DNA of 28,909 bases from JANRLJ01 sp034437895 (lineage in GTDB: Bacteria; Chloroflexota; Anaerolineae; Aggregatilineales; Phototrophicaceae), in NCBI GenBank assembly GCA_034437895.1, contig DAOTTO010000474.1, forward strand, positions 1 to 28,909, given 5' to 3'. The notes under the pieces are model-generated. The model did not search any database. It worked only from the letters and a program-made list of their open reading frames with translations, and was not told the DNA's origin. The first letter of the stretch is position 1. Each line of letters opens with the position of its first letter. The position numbers and the translations under genes were made by a program. This document shows, piece by piece, positions 1 through 6,347 of this stretch.

Positions 1-105
1 TTACCCCACCCCTAAATCCCCTCCCCATTGCATGGAGAGGGGACTTCAAGATGCGTTTTTCTCCCCCTCTCCAATACTTGGAGAGGGGGCCGGGGGGTGA
101 GGTAA
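1..105. repeat. Imperfect palindromic intergenic repeat (MITE/REP-like)
   Basis: The ends are imperfect inverted repeats: ttaccccacccc (1-12) pairs with ggggtgaggtaa (94-105) at 11 of 12 positions. Inside lie two hairpins, one built from tcccctccc and ggagagggga near 17-41, and a perfect 10-bp stem ccccctctcc (63-72) / ggagaggggg (80-89) with a 7-nt loop. No ORF is carried. Palindromes of this kind are commonly dispersed in bacterial intergenic regions; that this one is dispersed is inference. It touches the window edge, so it may extend further. Confidence 0.6.
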
Positions 106-174
106 GCGAAAGTCCTGAACTATTGTCCCTTCTGTAACTAAGAATGTCCTATGGCATCTGAAGGGGAATGGCGC

Positions 175-203
175 TTGAACGATCATTCGTCGCTCTATAC
201 AAT
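175..203 (+). promoter_or_regulatory. Sigma70-type promoter for ilvE
   Basis: A -35 hexamer TTGAAC (175-180) is followed after 17 bp by a -10 hexamer TACAAT (198-203). Transcription would start near 210, giving a leader of about 40 nt before the ilvE start codon. The leader is too short for a peptide attenuator. Confidence 0.55.
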
Positions 204-249
204 TTCGCTCAAACAAAGTCCCTTTTAGTTCTTTATAAGGAACATCAAC

Positions 250-1200
250 ATGGCACAGCCCCAAGCAAAACCACGCTTCGCATTTTTTAACGATAAGATT
301 GTCCCGATTGATGAAGCTAAAGTCAGTGTGATGACGCATGGCCTGAATTACGGTACAGGCGTTTTCGGCGGACTGCGCGGCTACTGGAATACTGAAGAAA
401 ATCAATTGTTCGTGTTCCGCCCACTGGATCACTTTAAGCGCTTCTTGCAATCCGCCTCGCTGATGCGAATCAATCTGGATTACACGCCGCAAGGCTTAAC
501 CGATATTTTGATGGCGCTTTTGCAGGCGGAAGAGTTACATGAAAATTGCTACATTCGCCCCCTCGCGTATAAATCGCAGGAAGGCATTGGGGTACGACTG
601 CATGATGTTGATAATGGCTTTACGATTTGGGCAATCCCTTTTGGACGCTATGTCGATAATGAAGAAGGCTTGCATGTCGGTTTTTCCGCGTGGAAGCGTG
701 TGGATGATAATGCGATCCCGGCGCGGGGCAAGGTTAGCGGCTCTTATGCCAATTCCGCGCTCATCAAAAGCGATGCTATCCTCGCAGGTTATGACGAAGC
801 ATTGGTCTTAAACGAGTCCGGGCATGTCTCCGAAGCGAGCGCCGCTAACATCTTCATGATCCGCAACAACGTTGTGATTACGCCGCCTGTTTATGCGGAT
901 GTTTTGGAAGGAATCACCCGCCGTACCATTATCCAACTGGTGCGTGATGAACTCGGTCTTGAAGTGGTAGAACGGGATATTGATCGCACCGAAATGTATA
1001 TCGCGGATGAGGCTTTCCTATGTGGCACCGGTGTTCAAGTGGCCTCGATCACCAAAATCGAACATCGCTTAATTGGCAGCGGCACAATGGGCGAGATCAC
1101 GCAGCAAATCCGCGACCTGTACTTTGATGTGGTCTCCGGCAAAGTGGCGAAATATCGCAGTTGGCTCTCACCTGTTTATCAACCGGAAGCTGTGCGCTAA
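250..1200 (+). CDS. ilvE: Branched-chain amino acid aminotransferase
   Basis: This 316-residue PLP fold-type IV enzyme should interconvert leucine, isoleucine and valine with their 2-oxo acids using glutamate/2-oxoglutarate, in the cytosol. The N-terminal region has the family pattern around MTHGLNYGTGVFGGLRGY (residues 28-45). Lys161 in RGKVSGSYANS is the expected Schiff-base lysine. SEASAANIF (194-202) matches the conserved PLP-binding Glu/Asn segment SEGxxxNxF, with the Glu at 196. Length matches the 300-310 residue family. The ATG is preceded by AAGGAA at good spacing and a clear promoter. It stands alone, without other ilv/leu genes. D-amino-acid aminotransferase or ADC lyase are relatives, but the overall pattern fits IlvE best. 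Confidence 0.93.
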   Translation: MAQPQAKPRFAFFNDKIVPIDEAKVSVMTHGLNYGTGVFGGLRGYWNTEENQLFVFRPLDHFKRFLQSASLMRINLDYTPQGLTDILMALLQAEELHENCYIRPLAYKSQEGIGVRLHDVDNGFTIWAIPFGRYVDNEEGLHVGFSAWKRVDDNAIPARGKVSGSYANSALIKSDAILAGYDEALVLNESGHVSEASAANIFMIRNNVVITPPVYADVLEGITRRTIIQLVRDELGLEVVERDIDRTEMYIADEAFLCGTGVQVASITKIEHRLIGSGTMGEITQQIRDLYFDVVSGKVAKYRSWLSPVYQPEAVR

Positions 1201-1217
1201 AAGTCGTTTAATTCTTT

Positions 1218-1290
1218 AACCACCAAGTCGCCAAGAAAGCCAAGAAGATTTTTAAGTCATTCCCTTGGTGGCCTCCGTGACTTGGTGGTT
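1218..1290. repeat. CCAAG-type palindromic repeat between convergent genes
   Basis: A perfect 12-bp inverted repeat, aaccaccaagtc (1218-1229) and gacttggtggtt (1279-1290), encloses further CCAAG units (1231-1235, 1240-1244) and a CTTGG unit (1264-1268), so that several nested stems are possible. It lies between the ends of ilvE (+) and the lipoprotein gene (-). It could act as a bidirectional terminator or be a non-autonomous mobile repeat. Similar CCAAG palindromes are known in several phyla. Confidence 0.65.
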
Positions 1291-1340
1291 CCAATTTTCG
1301 CATTACTTTCGTGGAAGCTCTGGCGTAATTTCTCTTCTTT

Positions 1341-2160
1341 TTAGCGTGGATACACCGCCAGCACCGCTGGCACTGAATCCAACGAAAATAGTGCATAGGC
1401 CGCAGGCACAATCGCCATCATCGTCGAACCACCGCCATCCAGATTAAAGGCGTTCATAAGCCCCATATCGCTGTTGGCGAGAAATGTACTCAGTTCCAAA
1501 AGTGTGAGTCCGAGCAGTGGTGTCGCCATTAAGAGGATACGCCCTTGCGCGTCTTGCCCAATCGCTGTGCGCCGCGTAATACGGTCAGGTGCATTGCTCG
1601 TATACGATTGCAATCCATCCGCCATCAGCATCGGGAAGGCTTGAACGGCTTGTTCAAAGGCTTCTCCGGCATAAGGCACAGCACTGTTGGAGCGAATGGT
1701 GGGAACACCCCCCTGCACAGCAAACGTCCCCCCGCGATTTTGATAGGCTTGCCCATAAACGATACCATCCGCGATTAGCAGTCCTTGGATCTCATGATTT
1801 GCCGCGAAAAAAATTAGCGTTGACGAAAGCCATTGCGCTCGGAATTTCAGCCTGCCATTGACTCAAATTTAGCGGCTGACCGGGGCGATAATGAACGCGA
1901 AAAGCATAAAGCGCGGGATCAATCCGCAGCACAACGATCTGGCTAAACAACCCACCATCAGGAACATAAATACGCCGTTCCAAACCAGCGGCGAGGACTT
2001 CCCATTCTGAACCGACAACGACAGTGGGTATCGCTTCCGGGATAACGGGCGTTGTGGGCAGAGGTGCGGTGGGTGTGGGTACAACAGAATTAAGATTACA
2101 GGAGGTAAGCAAAATTACCAAAAAAGCAGCCACTATGTTCCAACGAATCGGTTTTACCAC
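1341..2160 (-). pseudogene. Phosphodiester glycosidase (NAGPA-like) lipoprotein, frameshifted
   Basis: Two reading frames together encode one protein of about 272 residues. The N-terminal part (GTG start at 2160) has a hydrophobic signal segment ending in a lipobox LLTSC (Cys21), then a Pro/Thr-rich linker and the domain start. At an A7 run (1807-1813; T7 in the mRNA) the frame runs into a stop. Removing one base restores a continuous reading, NANFF-AANHEIQGLL and onward, into the downstream frame, which carries the family hallmark NLDGGGSTMM and PDRITRRTAIGQD. This identifies the PF09992 domain of phosphodiester alpha-GlcNAcase-like exopolysaccharide or cell-envelope glycosidases. The protein would be a membrane-anchored extracytoplasmic enzyme. 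A homopolymer sequencing error is as likely as true inactivation. Confidence 0.75.
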
Positions 2161-2195
2161 GTCGTCGATTTATCCTCAAATTTTCTAGCTGAACC

Positions 2196-2225
2196 TTGAT
2201 TTACAATAAATTTCTATGCTATACT
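2196..2225 (+). promoter_or_regulatory. Promoter for tRNA-Val
   Basis: A -35 box TTGATT (2196-2201) is followed after an 18-bp spacer by a -10 box TATACT (2220-2225). The mature tRNA begins 25 nt after the -10 element, a reasonable distance for a stable-RNA promoter. Confidence 0.6.
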
Positions 2226-2250
2226 GTTTTTTAAGGAAAACAAGACTTCC

Positions 2251-2324
<74 letters not shown>

Positions 2325-2330
2325 CAATCT

Positions 2331-2366
2331 AAAAACGCTTGCTTAAAACGCAAGCGTTTTTGTTTT
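2331..2366 (+). terminator. Intrinsic terminator of tRNA-Val
   Basis: A perfect 12-bp stem aaaaacgcttgc (2331-2342) / gcaagcgttttt (2350-2361) with a 7-nt loop is followed by gtttt. It begins only 7 nt after the tRNA end. This is a textbook Rho-independent terminator and separates the tRNA from the kinase gene. Confidence 0.9.
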
Positions 2367-2392
2367 CCGGTAAAGCTGTTGACCCGGAAAGG

Positions 2393-2420
2393 TTGCGATT
2401 TTTTATTTCTTACCTATATT
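2393..2420 (+). promoter_or_regulatory. Possible promoter for the histidine kinase gene
   Basis: TTGCGA (2393-2398) and TATATT (2415-2420) are separated by 16 bp, about 65 nt upstream of the kinase ATG and just after the tRNA terminator. The match is weak at -35. A TTGACC at 2379-2384 is too far from this -10 (30 bp) to pair with it. Confidence 0.35.
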
Positions 2421-2483
2421 GTAAGAAAGTCTGAAGCGTGGTAGGGTATATTCAGTTACAGTTTTGAAGCGGATACACATCAC

Positions 2484-4352
2484 ATGGCAGATCATGAATT
2501 AAAACCACACTGGCAAGATTGGACTCTGTTCGGTCTACGTTGGGTATTCTTATTCGGTATTTCCCTCATTTTATACACAGCACGTTCCCAAAGTACCCAA
2601 ACCTTTTCCCAGCTTGATTTAGCGATTGCTTTTGGGGTTGGCGCGGTACTCAATCTTCTGCTAGGTACGGCCATCGTTTTTCCCTCCTTCCACACTATGC
2701 TGCCATTCATCATCTTAGTTGAGGATTGGGTACTAACGGGTATCTATATTTACATTACGCAGAATGATGCACTCGCGGCAGGCGATCAAATGCTGCTAGT
2801 AGGCATTATGAGTGTGTTGATTGTATCGGCCATGCTGCGTTTAGGGCCAATATGGGGCGCGTTTCATACATTAGGCGTTATTGTAGCGGCGGCTGGCGTG
2901 ATGATCTATCTTGTCGGTGCCGATCAAATGCAAACGCTGGTCGAGCCGTATACGATTCCAGCCTTGCTCGTTACGCTGCTCACGCTCATGGCGGGTGTTT
3001 GGGTGTATGTGGAATATGAAAAAACCTCCGGTCATCGAGATGCACTGAGTAACTTAGCCCGTCTGCGTGAGGAGCAGATCAGCGAAATGCGGGAACGCGC
3101 CGACGCACTTTCTAAGATGACGGATAGGCTGAATTCCACCTCAAACATCAAAAAAATTCTGGATGCCTCGCTTGATCTTGGCGACTGGAGCTTGCGCCGA
3201 AAAGGGGAAAAACGGGCAGCACGAGTCATTAGTTTAGCTTTTTTAGTACGCGCCTCCGATGAGTCACTGTATATGGTGAATTCTCGCGGCCTTCCTTATA
3301 CCGACGATAATCGTGTGATTGCGGGTAAAGGTGGCATCGTTGGCAAAGCCTTAGACGAATGTGTAACGATCATCGGCAAAGATGCGTCCAAAGACCCCGA
3401 ACTCAGCACCATTAATGCGTTTTTCGGCATTCGGTCTGTACTGTGCATCCCACTACGCGCCAAATTCGATAACTTCGGTGTGCTGCTTTATGGCAGTGAC
3501 CGTCCTAATGCCTTTAACGAAGACCATATCGACACGCTCAATATGATCGGCATTCAAACTGCTGTCGCGCTGCAAAATGCTTATCTTTACAACACCCTCA
3601 TCGAAGAAAAAGAGCGCATCATTCAGCTAGAAGAGGCAGGGCGTAAGGCGCTGGTACGTGATTTGCATGATATTCCGGCGCAGACCATCGCGGCAGTCAA
3701 GATGCGAATCAACATTATCCAACGGCTGATGGAGCGCGATCCTGCACAAGTGCCGAAGGAACTTAAAGAAGTGGAGGAGATGGCACAGCGGGCTAACGAG
3801 GAAATCCGCCATATTCTCTCCAGCCTGAACCCGTTAGCGCTGGAAAGCCAGGGGTTAAAGGCCGCGCTGGATCAATTCGCAGAGCGAGTCCGCAAGCCAC
3901 CGCTTAACCAAAAAATCAACATGCGCGTGAATTCTGAGGCCGAGACGTATCTGGATAAGACCAAACAAGGCGCGGTCTACTATCTGATTGAGGAAGCCGT
4001 AGGCAATGCGTGTAAATATGCCGAAGCACAGCTTATCAATGTGGCTGTCGGGCGTAAGGGCAATGTGATGGTGATCCAGATTGAGGATAACGGTAAAGGC
4101 TTTGATGTTAACGCCCGTAATAACGATGGACGAGATCACTTCGGGATGCACAATATGCGTCAGCGAGCAGAAACCCTCGACGGTACGCTGGACATGCGAA
4201 CCGCGCCGGGGCAAGGTACAACGATTGTCGTGCGCTTTCCCATCGAGACGGGTCGCAAAGTCGATGATGAATCCTTACTGTCACAAATCCCAGATTCGAA
4301 GCTGGCGCTAAAGGCCAAAGCCAATTTTGAGCAGATGGTCGGGAAACACTAA
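2484..4352 (+). CDS. Membrane sensor histidine kinase (6 TM - GAF - HisKA_3 - HATPase)
   Basis: A 622-residue NarL/LiaS-class sensor kinase. The N-terminal 180 residues hold about six hydrophobic segments (near 13-32, 43-65, 70-92, 103-120, 125-145, 157-177), followed by a coiled-coil linker and a GAF domain (about 220-370). The HisKA_3 H-box is VRDLHDIPAQ with phospho-acceptor His395. The ATPase domain shows an N-box EEAVGNACKYA (Asn508), a G1 box EDNGKGF (535-540) and HFGMHNMRQRAE with GTLDMRTAPGQGT. It should autophosphorylate and signal to a NarL-type response regulator, but none lies beside it. The integral-membrane N-terminus suggests it senses a membrane or lipid-soluble cue, and GAF may bind a small ligand. 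The methyltransferase start lies 10 nt after its stop, so the two are probably cotranscribed. Confidence 0.9.
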   Translation: MADHELKPHWQDWTLFGLRWVFLFGISLILYTARSQSTQTFSQLDLAIAFGVGAVLNLLLGTAIVFPSFHTMLPFIILVEDWVLTGIYIYITQNDALAAGDQMLLVGIMSVLIVSAMLRLGPIWGAFHTLGVIVAAAGVMIYLVGADQMQTLVEPYTIPALLVTLLTLMAGVWVYVEYEKTSGHRDALSNLARLREEQISEMRERADALSKMTDRLNSTSNIKKILDASLDLGDWSLRRKGEKRAARVISLAFLVRASDESLYMVNSRGLPYTDDNRVIAGKGGIVGKALDECVTIIGKDASKDPELSTINAFFGIRSVLCIPLRAKFDNFGVLLYGSDRPNAFNEDHIDTLNMIGIQTAVALQNAYLYNTLIEEKERIIQLEEAGRKALVRDLHDIPAQTIAAVKMRINIIQRLMERDPAQVPKELKEVEEMAQRANEEIRHILSSLNPLALESQGLKAALDQFAERVRKPPLNQKINMRVNSEAETYLDKTKQGAVYYLIEEAVGNACKYAEAQLINVAVGRKGNVMVIQIEDNGKGFDVNARNNDGRDHFGMHNMRQRAETLDGTLDMRTAPGQGTTIVVRFPIETGRKVDDESLLSQIPDSKLALKAKANFEQMVGKH

Positions 4353-4362
4353 ATACCCAAAC

Positions 4363-5100
4363 ATGACTCACTCTAACCTAGCGGCACTACGCGGAGAACC
4401 GAGCTATGTCTGGCGGGCGGGCCAAGAGCGTCGTTTACAGATGATCGCCCAATGGACGACCTTAAATGATGCCATGATTTTGGTAGATGGATGCGGTGTT
4501 GGCACGTATGCTTCTCAGTTTCGGCGGCGCTACAGCTCAACTGTTGAAGCCTTCGATATTGAGGCTGATCGTGTCATTATGGCCCAAGAGGATACCCCTC
4601 ATGCCGTAGTTGCCGCCGCTGAACAAATTCCGTATCCAATTAATTTTTTCGATGTGGTGCTGTCTCACGAGGTTTTGGAGCATGTATTGGATGATCGCCT
4701 CGCCGTACAAGAGATGGTGCGCGTCCTCAAGCCCGGCGGGCGCGTCGTGATTTTTGTGCCGAATCGGTGGTATCCTTTTGAAACACACGGTCATTACTGG
4801 CGCGGTGACTATCATTTTGGCAACACACCGCTCATCAATTATCTACCGAATGGCTTACGTAACACACTTGCGCCGCATGTCCGTGCTTATAGCAAGCGTG
4901 GCTTACAAAAATTGTTCGTGGGGCAGCCTATTAAGATTATCACGCACCGACGTATCTACGGCGGCTATGACAATATTATCGCGCGGTTGGGGTCAGCCGG
5001 ACGCTTGATCCGCAATTTACTTTATCAGTTTGAAGGCACACCGCTTGATACTTATGGACTTTCGCATTTACTGGTGGTGGAAAAAACAGAGCTTTCGTAA
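4363..5100 (+). CDS. Class I SAM-dependent methyltransferase
   Basis: A 245-residue Rossmann-fold methyltransferase of the Methyltransf_11 type. Motif I is VDGCGVGTYA (from residue 41), an acidic residue follows the second strand (VEAFDIEADRV), and the post-motif region reads FFDVVLSHEVLEHV with MVRVLKPGGRVVIFVPN. The substrate cannot be told; the C-terminal part (YHFGNTPLINYLPNGLRN and on) resembles methyltransferases acting on quinones, sugars or lipids only in general terms. An in-frame TTG at 4327 inside the kinase gene would add 12 residues, but ATG 4363, just past the kinase stop, is the simpler start. Neither start has a strong Shine-Dalgarno site, so translational coupling to the kinase is likely. 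Confidence 0.85.
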   Translation: MTHSNLAALRGEPSYVWRAGQERRLQMIAQWTTLNDAMILVDGCGVGTYASQFRRRYSSTVEAFDIEADRVIMAQEDTPHAVVAAAEQIPYPINFFDVVLSHEVLEHVLDDRLAVQEMVRVLKPGGRVVIFVPNRWYPFETHGHYWRGDYHFGNTPLINYLPNGLRNTLAPHVRAYSKRGLQKLFVGQPIKIITHRRIYGGYDNIIARLGSAGRLIRNLLYQFEGTPLDTYGLSHLLVVEKTELS

Positions 5101-5145
5101 GTTATAACGCTAAATTTCGTCTGAATTAGAAGTCACGGAGTTCAA

Positions 5146-5205
5146 AGTTGTTAGTCGTTAGTTTACGCACACAAAGAGCTAAGGTTCTGACCTTTTCTAA
5201 CAACT
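5146..5205. repeat. Imperfect inverted repeat between methyltransferase and ferritin genes
   Basis: agttgttag (5146-5154) and ctaacaact (5197-5205) form a 9-bp inverted repeat, with the GTTAGT-like sequence continuing outside. Inside lies a small hairpin aaggt-tctg-acctt (5181-5194) followed by tttct, which might act as a weak terminator for the kinase-methyltransferase unit. The rest of this gap shows nothing definite. Confidence 0.4.
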
Positions 5206-5277
5206 AAACACTAAAAACTGTTCCTATATCCTTAAAATTCTTTAACCTTTAACTGCATAAGTTCTATAAATAAATAC

Positions 5278-5283
5278 GAGGAG
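5278..5283 (+). promoter_or_regulatory. Shine-Dalgarno site that fixes an ACG start
   Basis: GAGGAG (5278-5283) lies 6 nt before an in-frame ACG at 5290. No ATG, GTG or TTG lies in this frame between the upstream stop (5233-5235) and ATG 5353 except a TTA, which is not a start. The spacing is ideal for translation beginning at the ACG. Confidence 0.6.
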
Positions 5284-5289
5284 CGACCT

Positions 5290-5712
5290 ACGGCGAACAC
5301 GTTAATTGATTCACTCAACCATGATCTCGCCAATGAACTGCAAGCGATCATCATGTATACCGTCTATTCGGCACAGGTGAAAGGGCCTTACCGCCCGCAG
5401 CTTGTTCAATTTATGCAGGGCGAAATCCCGGATGAATTAAGTCACGCCCAGTACCTCGCCGATAAAATTGTCTCGTTGGGCGGCGTACCCACCACGACAG
5501 CGGCTCCCGTCCCCCCGGCTGAGGATGCCCGCGAGATGCTGCAAAATATCCTCAAAGCCGAAAATGAAGCCGTCGAAAGCTACAGCATCCGTGCGGAGCA
5601 GGCAAAAGCATTGGGGCATATCGGCTTGGCGGTACAATTGGAAGATATGGTGCGCGACGAAACCACGCATTATGAAGAAACGAAGAAACTGCTGGACGAA
5701 TGGCCTATTTAG
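5290..5712 (+). CDS. Bacterioferritin-like diiron ferritin family protein (apparent ACG start)
   Basis: Reading from ACG 5290 gives 140 residues in a four-helix ferritin-like fold. The diiron ligands expected in bacterioferritin are all visible: Glu16 in DLANELQAI (helix A), ExxH at Glu49/His52 in PDELSHAQ (helix B), a Glu in AENEAVESY (helix C) and ExxH in RDETTHYEE (helix D). The first ATG in frame (5353) would remove helix A's Glu, so the true start must lie upstream. The only well-placed site is the ACG behind GAGGAG. Likely role: iron oxidation/storage or peroxide protection in the cytosol. Members of this short subgroup do not always form heme-binding cages, so storage is not certain. 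Either a rare ACG start or an ATG-to-ACG change or base error is involved. Confidence 0.85.
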   Translation, partial: TANTLIDSLNHDLANELQAIIMYTVYSAQVKGPYRPQLVQFMQGEIPDELSHAQYLADKIVSLGGVPTTTAAPVPPAEDAREMLQNILKAENEAVESYSIRAEQAKALGHIGLAVQLEDMVRDETTHYEETKKLLDEWPI

Positions 5713-5737
5713 GTTAGGTTAAATTAATCGATCTTTG

Positions 5738-5765
5738 TAGGGGCGCACAATATATTGCGCTCCTA
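5738..5765. terminator. GGCGCA-type hairpin between convergent genes
   Basis: taggggcgca (5738-5747) pairs with tgcgctccta (5756-5765); nine pairs are Watson-Crick and one is G-T when read on the + strand. It lies between the ferritin gene (+) and the phosphoribosyltransferase gene (-) and could end transcription from both sides, although neither side has a strong U-tract. A shorter relative lies at 8824-8841. Confidence 0.5.
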
Positions 5766-5774
5766 GTCGCTATT

Positions 5775-6341
5775 TCAGACTTTGGCTTCGCCGTCCACCC
5801 ACACCGGCAAATGCCCCAGCGCTACGATGTTATGCCATGTAGCACGATCTCCTTCGGTAAAAATCGCTGCCTCGACCACAACCTTCGCCCTGGCTTTATC
5901 CATAATCAAGCGGATGCCTTGTAGGGTGCTTCCGGTTGAGATGACATCATCGAGGATGGCAACTGCTTTACCCGCGACGATTTCACGATCTTTCTCATCC
6001 AGATAGAGGGTCTGCGGTGCGCCTGTGGTGATGCTTAAGGTCTCGGATTGCAGCGCATCACCCATATAAGGCTTATAAGATTTCCGCAGCACGATATAGG
6101 GGATACCCATTTCTACACTAAGCACATGCGCCAAGGGGATACTCTTGGCTTCCGCCGTAACCAGCACTTCCGGCTTAATATCTGCCAATTTGAGTGCTAA
6201 TGCTTTACTCGCGGCTTGCACCAGTTCGGTATCGCCCAAAATATTGAGGATAGCGATTTTTACACCTGGCTTGATCTCGAACAAGCGCAAATCGCGCACA
6301 ACATCCGCGATAGTGACCTGATACGTTTCATACTGACTCAT
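5775..6341 (-). CDS. Adenine phosphoribosyltransferase-like PRTase
   Basis: A 188-residue type I phosphoribosyltransferase. The PRPP-binding loop is VAILDDVISTGSTLQG, with the two acidic residues and the Ser/Thr-Gly segment typical of the family. VTAEAKSIPLAHVLSVEMG and IVLRKSYKPYM resemble the adenine/xanthine PRTases and PurR-type regulators. It probably salvages a purine base with PRPP to give the mononucleotide; the base cannot be chosen from sequence alone. It lies 6 nt downstream of the VWA-FHA gene, so the two are almost certainly on one mRNA. No DNA-binding domain is present, which argues against a PurR-like repressor. Confidence 0.82.
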   Translation of the reverse strand: MSQYETYQVTIADVVRDLRLFEIKPGVKIAILNILGDTELVQAASKALALKLADIKPEVLVTAEAKSIPLAHVLSVEMGIPYIVLRKSYKPYMGDALQSETLSITTGAPQTLYLDEKDREIVAGKAVAILDDVISTGSTLQGIRLIMDKARAKVVVEAAIFTEGDRATWHNIVALGHLPVWVDGEAKV

Positions 6342-6347
6342 GCCTGC

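Noticed and set aside
1792..2160. Programmed ribosomal frameshifting in the lipoprotein gene
   Set aside because: The needed change is +1 at a T7 run, which is not a known efficient programmed +1 site, and no stimulatory element is visible. Error or mutation is simpler.
5353..5712. Ferritin gene starting at ATG 5353
   Set aside because: It would remove helix A and the first metal ligand, and no Shine-Dalgarno site precedes that ATG; the ACG start at 5290 is better supported.
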